Assembly: GCA_029264225.1 (NCBI GenBank)
Contig: JARICB010000079.1
Span: forward strand, 1-5,032
Length of the DNA: 5,032 nt
Origin: Nocardioides sp.
GTDB lineage: Bacteria; Actinomycetota; Actinomycetes; Propionibacteriales; Nocardioidaceae
Direction: 5' to 3'
The notes beneath the pieces are model-generated. The model saw only the letters and a program-made list of their open reading frames with translations. It searched no databases and was not told the DNA's origin. The translations under genes were made by a program, and so were the position numbers. This document shows positions 1 to 5,032 of this stretch, piece by piece; within the stretch, counting starts at the first letter, position 1, and every line of letters begins with the position of its first letter.

Positions 1-1055
1 TTCGGAGAATCCTCGATCGGTCCCTCGTCGGCGCTGATGGGCTGTTCGTCGTCTCCGTCGCCGTGGCTTCCGATACCGAGGAGGCGGAGCGCCCCCAGCA
101 CGATGGCGCCGAGCACCAGACCGAGCAGCCCGGAGGCGAGGGTGTTCACCAGCCAGCCGGCCAGGGCACCCAGGGTCCCGCCGATGGCGTCGTGGACCGC
201 GACCTCCCAGTGGTGGATGAGTTCGTACGGCGCATGCAGCGCCTCACCCAGCGCCGTACCCGCCAGCAGGCCGTCGGCGCCGCCGATCTCGTAGATGCTG
301 ACCAGGAAGATGTGGCCGCCCACCCAGAGCATCGCCAGCGTGCCGATCAGGGAGATCGCGGCGAGCAACCTGGGCATGCCCGCCACCAGGGCCAGGCCCA
401 CCTTCTGGCTGGCCCGCGACTGCTTAGAGGCCAGGCTCAGACCGACGTCGTCCATCTTCACGATCAGCGCGACCACGCCGTACACCAACAGCGTGATCAG
501 CCCGGCCACCACCGCGAGCACGATGGCGCGCATCCAGATGCTCGCGTCGGGGTCCGAGCTCACGACCTCCTTGAGCGCGATCACCATGATCTCGGCGGAG
601 AGGATGAAGTCGGTACGGATCGCGCCGACGATCGTCTTCTCCTCGTGCTCCTTGGTGAACTCGCCCTGCGCGGCCAGCGCGGCCGGCGTCTCCGCGTGGC
701 CGGCGAGCCGCTCGTAGACCTTGTGAGCGCCCTCGTAGGCCAGGAAAGCGCCACCGAAGATCAAGATCACCGGCAGCGCCTGCGGCAAGAACTGTCCCAA
801 CAGCACCGCCGCGGGCAGGATGAACAGGAGCTTGTTGCGCAGCGACCCGATCGCGATCTTCTTGATGATCGGCAGTTCGCGCTCCGCGGCCGAGCCGTGA
901 AGGTATTGCGGAGTCACGGCCGTGTCGTCGACCACCACACCGGCCGCCTTGACGCTGGCGCGCGTAGCGGCAGCGCCCACGTCGTCGACCGAGGCGGCGG
1001 CGATCCGGGCCAGGGCGGCCACGTCGTCGAGCAGGGCGAAGAGTCCGCCGGCCAT
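1..1055 (-). CDS. DUF808/YedI-family multi-pass inner membrane protein, 3' end beyond the window
   Basis: The reading frame starts at ATG 1055 and stays open to the left edge, giving 351 residues with no stop in view. The N-terminus (MAGGLFALLDDVAALARIAA) and the block ERELPIIKKIAIGSLRNK (about 59-75) match the E. coli YedI/DUF808 pattern as I remember it. Hydrophobic stretches lie at about 76-106, 174-200, 222-252 and 292-327, so this is a polytopic membrane protein. The cytosolic-looking segment 116-145 is charged. The last visible part (329-351) is an acidic Asp/Glu/Gly-rich tail that extends past the roughly 305 aa of E. coli YedI. The start is fixed by an upstream GGAGG and by the family N-terminus. 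The molecular function of DUF808 is not established; a transport role is only a guess. It lies downstream of the SIS gene on the same strand, but a 114-bp gap with its own promoter candidate suggests separate transcription. The family call is confident; the role is unknown. Confidence 0.88.
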   Translation of the reverse strand, partial: MAGGLFALLDDVAALARIAAASVDDVGAAATRASVKAAGVVVDDTAVTPQYLHGSAAERELPIIKKIAIGSLRNKLLFILPAAVLLGQFLPQALPVILIFGGAFLAYEGAHKVYERLAGHAETPAALAAQGEFTKEHEEKTIVGAIRTDFILSAEIMVIALKEVVSSDPDASIWMRAIVLAVVAGLITLLVYGVVALIVKMDDVGLSLASKQSRASQKVGLALVAGMPRLLAAISLIGTLAMLWVGGHIFLVSIYEIGGADGLLAGTALGEALHAPYELIHHWEVAVHDAIGGTLGALAGWLVNTLASGLLGLVLGAIVLGALRLLGIGSHGDGDDEQPISADEGPIEDSP

Positions 1056-1060
1056 CTAGG

Positions 1061-1066
1061 TCCTCC
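1061..1066 (-). promoter_or_regulatory. Ribosome binding site of the DUF808 gene
   Basis: On the minus strand GGAGGA occupies these bases, 5 nt before ATG 1055. It is the strongest Shine-Dalgarno match near any start in the window. It fixes the DUF808 start and marks this gene as leadered, unlike several neighbours. Confidence 0.8.
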
Positions 1067-1092
1067 AAAGGGTGGTCGAGCCGAACTGGGCC

Positions 1093-1098
1093 AGCCTA
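1093..1098 (-). promoter_or_regulatory. Candidate -10 element for the DUF808 gene
   Basis: The minus strand reads TAGGCT, a TANNNT -10 hexamer, in the 114-bp gap between the SIS gene and the DUF808 gene. A start of transcription about 7 nt downstream, near 1086, would leave a 5' leader of about 30 nt that includes the GGAGG site. I find no good TTGACA-like -35 at 16-18 nt. The call rests on the hexamer and its position. Confidence 0.4.
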
Positions 1099-1169
1099 TC
1101 GGCGGGGTGATGCCTGCTTCCACCGTGGGACAGTCCGGAAAAGGGGCGGGTGGGCTGGTGGGGTCGGGG

Positions 1170-2201
1170 TCAGGACTCGACCAGGCCGAGGCGCAGATAC
1201 TCGGCCGCGTAGGTGCCCTGGAGCATCAGCGAGGCATAGCGACCTACCCCGGTCTCGGCATCCGAGGTGACCGTCTCGATGCGTACGCCGCGACTCTGCG
1301 CCGCAGCCCGGAGCCGACCCCGTTGCTCGCGCACCACCGGCTCGTCGGCACCGTCCTCGAGGATCACCAGCAGCGGACGCTGGTCTCCCCCGCCATCGGC
1401 GAACGGGTCCTCGAAGACATCGCGGGCCCGGGCTCCCTCGATCACCGGCAGCAGGTGCTCGGCGTCGCCGGCCAGCGCGGAGCGGCCGCTGGCTCGGCGG
1501 ATCGACTCCGCAACCCGGCGCGCAGCACGGGCCGCCAGCACCGACCCGCCCCAGACGACGGGCGCCGTGTCGGCCAGGGAGATGGCCAGCATCTTGGCGG
1601 GGTTCACCGCCAGGTCGGCATACGGCGAACAGGCCACGGCCACCTCGTCGAGGGCGCGCGCCACGCTCTCGGCCGCCGTACGCGGGCCCAGTCCCACCTG
1701 CTCCAGGTAGTCGAGCATCACTACGGCGGTGGCGAGCTGGTCACCGCTCGTGGTGGGCAGGATCGTGCTGTAGCGACCGGCCGCGTGGTCGGCGACCAGC
1801 GACGCCGGCGGGCAGGCCACGACGACCTGCGCCCCGCGCCGTACAGCCTCGGCGACCACGGACGCCGAGCCCGAGTCGGAGCCCTCGGGCGCCAGCATCA
1901 CGACGAGATCGAGGGCGCCTGCCCACCCGGGCAACGCCGGCCCGGGCCAGGCCACGAACGGCACCGGGCACCACGCCTCGAGCACGGCCCGCAGCAGCCG
2001 CGAGTCGGGTCCGGCCGCGATAACGGCGCGGGGCCGGGAGGCATCGCGATCACGGGCGATCGCCGCCCCCGACGCAGCCGCAGCCTCATGCACCTCGAGG
2101 CGGACGCGGGCCCCACCCGCGGCCAGCGACCGCAGCCGTAGGTCGATCGTCGCCAGGGCCGCCTCGTCGTCGAGCCGGGCCTCGTCGAACCAGAGCGCCA
2201 C
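1170..2201 (-). CDS. TobH-type SIS protein, degenerate phosphoglucose/phosphomannose isomerase-like
   Basis: This 343-aa protein starts at GTG 2201 with VALWFDEARLDDEAALATID, which resembles the actinobacterial family that includes Rv3256c (TobH). The SIS-like Rossmann part spans about 56-170, with PVPFVAWPG and LPGWAGALDLVVMLAP at 79-105. The motif block NPAKMLAISLA...VVWGGSVLAARAARRVAE lies at about 200-232, followed by AEHLLPVIE and DVFEDPF (248-267). The C-terminal helix ASLMLQGTYAAEYLRLGL ends the chain, as in the bact-PGI_C family. The glycine/serine loop expected near 62-68 (GMGGS in active isomerases) reads AAGPDSR, and the SGxTEET phosphate-binding site reads PEGSDSGS (105-112). A regulatory or sugar-phosphate-sensing role is therefore more likely than isomerase activity; this is inference. 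A longer in-frame start at 2276 lies inside the zinc-ribbon gene and encodes no family sequence. The gene begins 4 nt after that gene's stop with no clear Shine-Dalgarno, so translation is probably coupled. It is the third gene of the manB operon. Confidence 0.85.
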   Translation of the reverse strand: MALWFDEARLDDEAALATIDLRLRSLAAGGARVRLEVHEAAAASGAAIARDRDASRPRAVIAAGPDSRLLRAVLEAWCPVPFVAWPGPALPGWAGALDLVVMLAPEGSDSGSASVVAEAVRRGAQVVVACPPASLVADHAAGRYSTILPTTSGDQLATAVVMLDYLEQVGLGPRTAAESVARALDEVAVACSPYADLAVNPAKMLAISLADTAPVVWGGSVLAARAARRVAESIRRASGRSALAGDAEHLLPVIEGARARDVFEDPFADGGGDQRPLLVILEDGADEPVVREQRGRLRAAAQSRGVRIETVTSDAETGVGRYASLMLQGTYAAEYLRLGLVES

Positions 2202-2205
2202 GAGA

Positions 2206-2370
2206 TCAGGCGGGCTTGCGGGCCTCGTCGACCAGCAGCACCGGAATGTCGTCGCGGACGGGGTAGGCCAGTCCACAGCCGGAGCAGACGAGTTCCTCGC
2301 CCTCCGCCGTCAGCCCGCCGTGACAGTCGGGGCACACGATGATGTCGAGCAGTGCCTGATCAATGTTCAT
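2206..2370 (-). CDS. Trm112-like (YcaR/UPF0434-type) zinc-ribbon protein, 54 aa
   Basis: This small protein begins MNIDQALLDIIVCPDCHGGL and is encoded from ATG 2370 to TGA at 2208-2206. Two cysteine pairs, CPDC (13-16) and CSGC (29-32), form a zinc-ribbon signature. They are followed by GLAYPVRDDIPVLLVDEA (33-50), the typical end of Trm112/YcaR proteins, and 54 residues is close to the usual length. Trm112 proteins act as small activating platforms for methyltransferases in eukaryotes and archaea; the bacterial partner is not visible here. The start is fixed by AGGAG at 2377-2381 (6 nt upstream) and by a 4-bp ATGA overlap with the manB stop. The gene sits between manB and the SIS gene, as in other actinobacteria. 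The fold call is strong and the function open. Confidence 0.9.
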   Translation of the reverse strand: MNIDQALLDIIVCPDCHGGLTAEGEELVCSGCGLAYPVRDDIPVLLVDEARKPA

Positions 2371-3752
2371 GAATCGCTCCTGATGATGGTGAGGATCTCG
2401 TCTCGCACTCGCTCCATGGTGGGGCGGTCACGACCTTCGGCGTTGAGCCGCAACAACGGCTCGGTATTGGACGGGCGAACGTTGAACCACCAGTCGTCAT
2501 GGCTGACCGTGAGACCGTCGAGGCGATCCGTGGTGACGCCGTCCGAGTCGGCGTACTTCTTCTCCAGACCATCGACGATGCTGGCCTGGTCGGCGACGGT
2601 GGAGTTGATCTCGCCGCTGACGACATAGCGTTCGTAGGCCGCCATCAACCTACTCAGGGGTTGGTCGCTCGCCGCCAGCGCGGCCAACGCGTGCAGGGCC
2701 GCGAGCATGCCGGAGTCGGCGTTGAAGAAGTCGCGGAAGTAGAAGTGTCCGCTGTGCTCACCACCGAAGATCGCGCCCGATTCGGCCATGGTGGCCTTGA
2801 TGTAGGAGTGCCCGACCCGGGTACGTACCGGCGTGCCACCGAGCTCGGTCACGATCTCGGGCACCGCTCTACTGGTGATCAGGTTGTGGATGATGGTGGA
2901 GCCGGGCGCCTTGGCAAGCTCGCGGGCAGCGATCAGCGCAGTCAACGTCGACGGCGAGACGGCCTCGCCGCGCTCGTCGACCAGGAAGCAGCGATCGGCG
3001 TCCCCGTCGAAGGCTAGGCCGATGTCGGCGCCTTCGTCGATGACACGCTTCTGCAGGTCGACCAGGTTGGCCGCCTCGATCGGGTTGGCCTCGTGATGGG
3101 GGAAGGTGCCGTCGAGCTCGAAGTACATCGCCACGACGTCCACCAGGTCGGCACCGATCCGCTCGAAGACGACCGGTGCGGTCAGCCCGGCCATCCCGTT
3201 GCCGGCGTCGATGACGACCTTGAGCCTGCGCCCTGCCACCGGGGCCAGGGAGAGCAGGTGTTCGGCGTAGGGCACCAACACGTCCTGTTCGCTGATGCTC
3301 CCGGTCCGGCCGGCCGACTGGTGGCCACCGCGGATGACGGAGTCGCGGATCTCGGCGAGGCCGGTGTCCATCCCGATAGGCAGCGCACCCGCACGGCACA
3401 GCTTCATGCCGTTGTACTGCGCCGGGTTGTGGCTGGCGGTGAACATCACGCCGGCGTGGTCGAGATGTCCCGATGCGAAGTAGAGCTGGTCGGTGGAGGC
3501 CAGGCCGATCATGATCACGTCGGCGCCCGCCTCGGTCGCGCCTGCTGCGAAGGCCGCCGCCAAGGCGGGCGAGCTGGGACGCATGTCGTAGCCGATCACG
3601 ATCGTGCGCGCACCGATCACCTCGACGAAGGCCGACCCACTGACCCGGGCCAGCGTCTCGTCGAGCTGGTCCGGCACGGTGCCGCGCACGTCGTAGGCCT
3701 TGAAGATGGCCTGGACGTTGGCGGGGTCCAGCGTGCTGTCACTCGTCGGCAT
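2367..3752 (-). CDS. manB: Phosphomannomutase/phosphoglucomutase (alpha-D-phosphohexomutase family)
   Basis: This 461-aa enzyme interconverts mannose-6-phosphate and mannose-1-phosphate in the cytosol, upstream of GDP-mannose and mannose-containing glycans; many relatives also take glucose phosphates. All four family signatures are intact. The phosphoserine loop TASHNP is at 105-110 (catalytic Ser107). The Mg-binding loop DGDADR is at 249-254 (Asp249, 251, 253). The sugar-specificity loop GEHSGH is at 331-336. The phosphate-binding RPSNTEP is at 426-432. The N-terminal block FKAYDVRGTVPDQ (17-29) is also canonical, and the length is typical. ATG 3752 is preferred over GTG 3776 because the extra eight residues are not family-like and cover a probable -10 element. 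It is the first gene of an operon with the zinc-ribbon gene (4-bp overlap) and the SIS gene. The preference for mannose over glucose is inferred from gene context; GEHSGH is compatible with both. Confidence 0.96.
   Translation of the reverse strand: MPTSDSTLDPANVQAIFKAYDVRGTVPDQLDETLARVSGSAFVEVIGARTIVIGYDMRPSSPALAAAFAAGATEAGADVIMIGLASTDQLYFASGHLDHAGVMFTASHNPAQYNGMKLCRAGALPIGMDTGLAEIRDSVIRGGHQSAGRTGSISEQDVLVPYAEHLLSLAPVAGRRLKVVIDAGNGMAGLTAPVVFERIGADLVDVVAMYFELDGTFPHHEANPIEAANLVDLQKRVIDEGADIGLAFDGDADRCFLVDERGEAVSPSTLTALIAARELAKAPGSTIIHNLITSRAVPEIVTELGGTPVRTRVGHSYIKATMAESGAIFGGEHSGHFYFRDFFNADSGMLAALHALAALAASDQPLSRLMAAYERYVVSGEINSTVADQASIVDGLEKKYADSDGVTTDRLDGLTVSHDDWWFNVRPSNTEPLLRLNAEGRDRPTMERVRDEILTIIRSDS
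2377..2381 (-). promoter_or_regulatory. Ribosome binding site of the zinc-ribbon gene, inside the manB 3' end
   Basis: The minus strand reads AGGAG, six bases before ATG 2370, within the last codons of manB. Together with the ATGA stop/start overlap it implies translational coupling of the two genes. Confidence 0.75.
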
Positions 3753-3758
3753 GGGAGC

Positions 3759-3764
3759 AGCGTA
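3759..3764 (-). promoter_or_regulatory. Candidate -10 element for a leaderless manB transcript
   Basis: The minus strand reads TACGCT (TANNNT), six bases before ATG 3752, and no Shine-Dalgarno sequence precedes that ATG. Transcription would start at or next to the A of the start codon. A weak -35 candidate, GCGACC at 3783-3788, lies 18 nt further upstream. The element is in the 66-bp gap after the DUF3499 stop, so the manB operon can be transcribed independently. Confidence 0.5.
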
Positions 3765-3818
3765 GTCAGGGCCCACGGTGCCGGTCGCGGGACATCCGAG
3801 AAGTGCGCTCGCGCAGGG

Positions 3819-4178
3819 TCAGTCGGAGCTGAGGACGCGCAGGTGGCCGCGTTTCGTGCCGTTCTGCGGGTCGTCGTCGGCGTGCATGGTGGGCGCCGGC
3901 TCGGGCGGCCGGGCGGCCTCCCGGACGGCATCGGCCAGAGCCAGCAGGTCGTCGGTGCTCGGGCCGCGGTTGCTCTGGTCGGAGACCAGTCGCAGGACTT
4001 CCCACCCGCGGGGCGCGGAGAGCCGTTCGCTGTGGAGCTCGCACAGGTCGTAGGCGTGCGGTTCGGCGTAGGTTGCCAGCGGACCGAGGACGGCCGTCAT
4101 GTCGGCATAGACATAGGTCAGCGTCTTGACGGCACTACGGCCACAGGCGGTACGCGAACAACGGCGGGCAAGACTCAC
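3819..4178 (-). CDS. DUF3499 family protein, putative small metal-binding protein
   Basis: This 119-aa protein starts at GTG 4178 with SLARRCSRTACGRSAVKTL, the characteristic opening of the actinobacterial DUF3499 family (Rv3258c type). It contains C7-x4-C12 and C46-x2-H49 (context HAYDLCELH), a spacing that suggests one metal site, probably zinc. The core continues TYVYADMTAVLGPLAT and SERLSAPRGWEVLRL to about residue 64. The remaining C-terminal part is Pro/Asp-rich and probably flexible (about 75-119). It has no signal peptide or membrane segment. No function is established for the family. The gene lies directly upstream of manB on the same strand, 66 bp away, and diverges from the zincin-like gene. 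The start is supported by the family N-terminus and a TANNNT hexamer seven bases upstream; no Shine-Dalgarno is present. Confidence 0.88.
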   Translation of the reverse strand: MSLARRCSRTACGRSAVKTLTYVYADMTAVLGPLATYAEPHAYDLCELHSERLSAPRGWEVLRLVSDQSNRGPSTDDLLALADAVREAARPPEPAPTMHADDDPQNGTKRGHLRVLSSD

Positions 4179-4185
4179 GCACCAG

Positions 4186-4191
4186 ACGCTA
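4186..4191 (-). promoter_or_regulatory. Candidate -10 element for a leaderless DUF3499 transcript
   Basis: The minus strand reads TAGCGT, seven bases before GTG 4178, so the transcript would begin at or one base before the start codon. I see no recognisable -35. The position relative to the start codon is the classic leaderless arrangement of actinobacteria. Confidence 0.5.
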
Positions 4192-4215
4192 CCCGCCGAT
4201 GCCCCGACCTCCCCT

Positions 4216-4221
4216 TAGGCT
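4216..4221 (+). promoter_or_regulatory. Candidate -10 element for a leaderless zincin-like gene transcript
   Basis: TAGGCT lies six bases before GTG 4228, placing the predicted transcription start at the start codon. No Shine-Dalgarno precedes the GTG. The same hexamer occurs upstream of the DUF808 gene. Its probable -35 zone (about 4192-4198) falls beside the -10 of the divergent DUF3499 promoter. Confidence 0.5.
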
Positions 4222-4227
4222 CGCTGC

Positions 4228-4665
4228 GTGGATGCAGGCGCGACTCAGAGCAGGCGGTTGACGCGGGACCGGCGTGGGCGCGGTATGCGCGGGCCCGGCA
4301 TCGTTCCCCGCGACCCCGCGGTGCCGGAGCGGCCGACCCGCCGGGAACGTTTCGATCGCCTCACTCTCGATGTGGTGCGGGAACTCGACGCTCGCTGGCA
4401 TCATCAGCTCGGGCTGGTGGAGTACGCCGTCGAGGACACGCCGCTGCTACCCGACGACTGGGGTGACGACACGGTGCCACTGTCGTCGCTGATCCGCGGA
4501 TCGGGCGCCGAGGCGACCCGCTTGGTCATCTTCCGCCGGCCGATCGAGCACCGTTGCGAGAACCGGGCCGAGCTCGCGGCTCTGGTGCTGACCGTCGTCG
4601 TCGAACAGATCGCCGAACTGCTCGGGCTACCACCCGAGGACGTCGACCCGCGCCACGACTCCTAG
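4228..4665 (+). CDS. Zincin-like metallopeptidase family protein (PF06262 type), active-site motif lost
   Basis: This 145-aa protein starts at GTG 4228 and belongs to the small zincin-like family found beside DUF3499 and manB (Rv3259 type). Family landmarks are the basic N-terminal block RDRRGRGMRGP (13-23), RERFDRLTLDVVRELDARW (39-57), LVEYAVEDTP (63-72), LVIFRRPIEHR (99-109) and ELAALVLTVVVEQIAELLGL (115-134). The family fold normally carries HExxHxxG in the last helix. Here the equivalent segment reads EQIAELLG (126-133), so both histidines and the catalytic glutamate are replaced. Peptidase activity is therefore unlikely and a binding or structural role is inferred. The GTG start keeps the conserved basic block intact; the internal ATG at residue 20 would cut it. 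It diverges from DUF3499 and converges on the DUF5719-like gene with 14 bp between stops. No signal peptide or membrane helix is seen. Confidence 0.85.
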   Translation: MDAGATQSRRLTRDRRGRGMRGPGIVPRDPAVPERPTRRERFDRLTLDVVRELDARWHHQLGLVEYAVEDTPLLPDDWGDDTVPLSSLIRGSGAEATRLVIFRRPIEHRCENRAELAALVLTVVVEQIAELLGLPPEDVDPRHDS

Positions 4666-4679
4666 TCAGAGCAGCCCAG

Positions 4680-5032
4680 TCAGCGCAGGGCCGGACGCAC
4701 GTCGGGAACCAGCGCCTCCACGGTCAGCTCCGACATCGCCAGGACCGACAGGCCCGGTGGGCCTACCTCCACGGCGGCCACGATTCCGGTCTGATCGAGA
4801 GTCAGGTCCAGGAGTGCGGCGTTGCCCGGCAGCTTGATCCGATGGGCGGTGCCGGGTGCCACAGCGACCCGTTTGCGCACGACCTTCGCGCCGTCCGCGT
4901 CCCTGACCAGGTAGGACACGCTTCCGGCCTCGGTGGCTCCAGCCAGCACCAGTCGGGCGGGCCCACGGGGCACGGCGAGGGCGGCGCGCGACCGGATCGG
5001 GTCACCGGCCACCGCGTGTGAGAGATCTCCGC
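4680..5032 (-). CDS. C-terminal end of a probable DUF5719 family protein, 5' end beyond the window
   Basis: The frame is open from the right edge to the TGA at 4682-4680, giving the last 116 residues. They are rich in short beta-type segments such as RAALAVPRGPARLVLAGA, SVSYLVRDADG, HRIKLPG, LLDLTLDQTGIVAAVEVGP and LSVLAMSEL, which suggests a beta-sandwich repeat in a secreted or surface-anchored protein. The product ends VPDVRPALR. The DUF5719 assignment rests on this beta-rich end and on the neighbourhood: such genes commonly sit next to the PF06262/DUF3499/manB cluster, often after a large glycosyltransferase-like membrane protein. The N-terminus, any signal peptide and the promoter are not visible. 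An in-frame GTG at 5012 is internal, since family-like coding sequence continues upstream to the edge. No biochemical function is known to me. The coding call is firm and the family name less so. Confidence 0.6.
   Translation of the reverse strand, partial: GDLSHAVAGDPIRSRAALAVPRGPARLVLAGATEAGSVSYLVRDADGAKVVRKRVAVAPGTAHRIKLPGNAALLDLTLDQTGIVAAVEVGPPGLSVLAMSELTVEALVPDVRPALR

Noticed and set aside
424..1068. A 214-codon minus-strand open frame across the DUF808 gene.
   Set aside because: It is a +1-shifted shadow of the DUF808 frame, with Arg/Gly-rich sequence and no family features. The real frame runs off the window and carries the YedI motifs and the GGAGG site.
1099..1169. GC-rich gap after the SIS gene, checked for a rho-independent terminator or a small gene.
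   Set aside because: No stable stem followed by T residues is visible, and no frame with a plausible start and ribosome binding site was found; only the DUF808 promoter region is supported there.
63..2141. A 692-codon open frame on the plus strand, antisense to the DUF808 and SIS genes.
   Set aside because: It is in exact codon register with both minus-strand genes. It stays open because TTA, CTA and TCA codons are rare in high-GC genes. Its protein is an Arg/Gly/Gln/His-rich string with no recognisable domain, whereas the opposite strand encodes clear families.
2202..2276. Upstream extension of the SIS gene to GTG 2276.
   Set aside because: The 25 extra residues read through the zinc-ribbon gene in another frame and do not resemble the family N-terminus, which begins near WFDEARLDD.
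3804..3815. Inverted repeat TGCGC-TC-GCGCA just after the DUF3499 stop, considered as a terminator.
   Set aside because: The loop is only 2 nt and no T-tract follows in the transcribed direction. It may be chance in GC-rich DNA.
3093..4466. A 457-codon open frame on the plus strand, antisense to manB and DUF3499 and running into the zincin-like gene.
   Set aside because: The same register effect explains it. It covers the divergent promoter spacer and overlaps a well-supported gene in another frame, and the product has low-complexity Arg/Gly/Val/Asp-rich composition.

Overview
The window is a high-GC, gene-dense stretch of an actinobacterial chromosome. Codons end almost always in G or C, and three start sites look leaderless. 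The gene order DUF5719 / PF06262 zincin-like protein / DUF3499 / phosphomannomutase / Trm112-like zinc ribbon / degenerate SIS protein matches, from memory, the conserved manB neighbourhood of Streptomyces, Mycobacterium (Rv3259-Rv3258c-manB-Rv3256c) and Nocardioides relatives. The SIS protein looks most like those of Propionibacteriales (Nocardioides-type), but this placement is tentative. I see no mobile element, CRISPR array, RNA gene or prophage.

Layout from left to right. A YedI/DUF808 multi-pass membrane protein gene (minus strand) starts at 1055 and runs off the left edge. A 114-bp gap holds its probable promoter and ribosome binding site. Upstream of it on the minus strand lies a compact operon transcribed manB (3752-2367) -> 54-aa Trm112-like zinc ribbon (2370-2206) -> TobH-type SIS protein (2201-1170). 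The first junction is a 4-bp ATGA overlap and the second a 4-nt gap. A 66-bp gap with a candidate leaderless promoter separates manB from the DUF3499 gene (4178-3819, minus). DUF3499 and the plus-strand zincin-like gene (4228-4665) diverge from a 49-bp spacer. Each start codon there is preceded by a TANNNT -10 hexamer 6-7 nt upstream, which is the actinobacterial leaderless arrangement. The zincin-like gene converges, 14 bp apart, on the C-terminal end of a probable DUF5719 gene (minus) that enters from the right edge.

Functionally, only the phosphomannomutase has a clear enzymatic role: mannose-6-phosphate to mannose-1-phosphate, feeding GDP-mannose for envelope glycans and glycoproteins. 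Its neighbours are small conserved proteins whose jobs are poorly known. Two carry Cys/His metal-ligand patterns (Trm112-like, DUF3499). Two are apparently enzyme-derived folds that have lost their active-site signatures (zincin without HExxH, SIS without the glycine loop). The layout is typical of actinobacteria rather than a new accessory system. The points of interest are the leaderless divergent promoters, the tight coupling in the manB operon, the degenerate enzymes, and a DUF808 gene where manA is often found.
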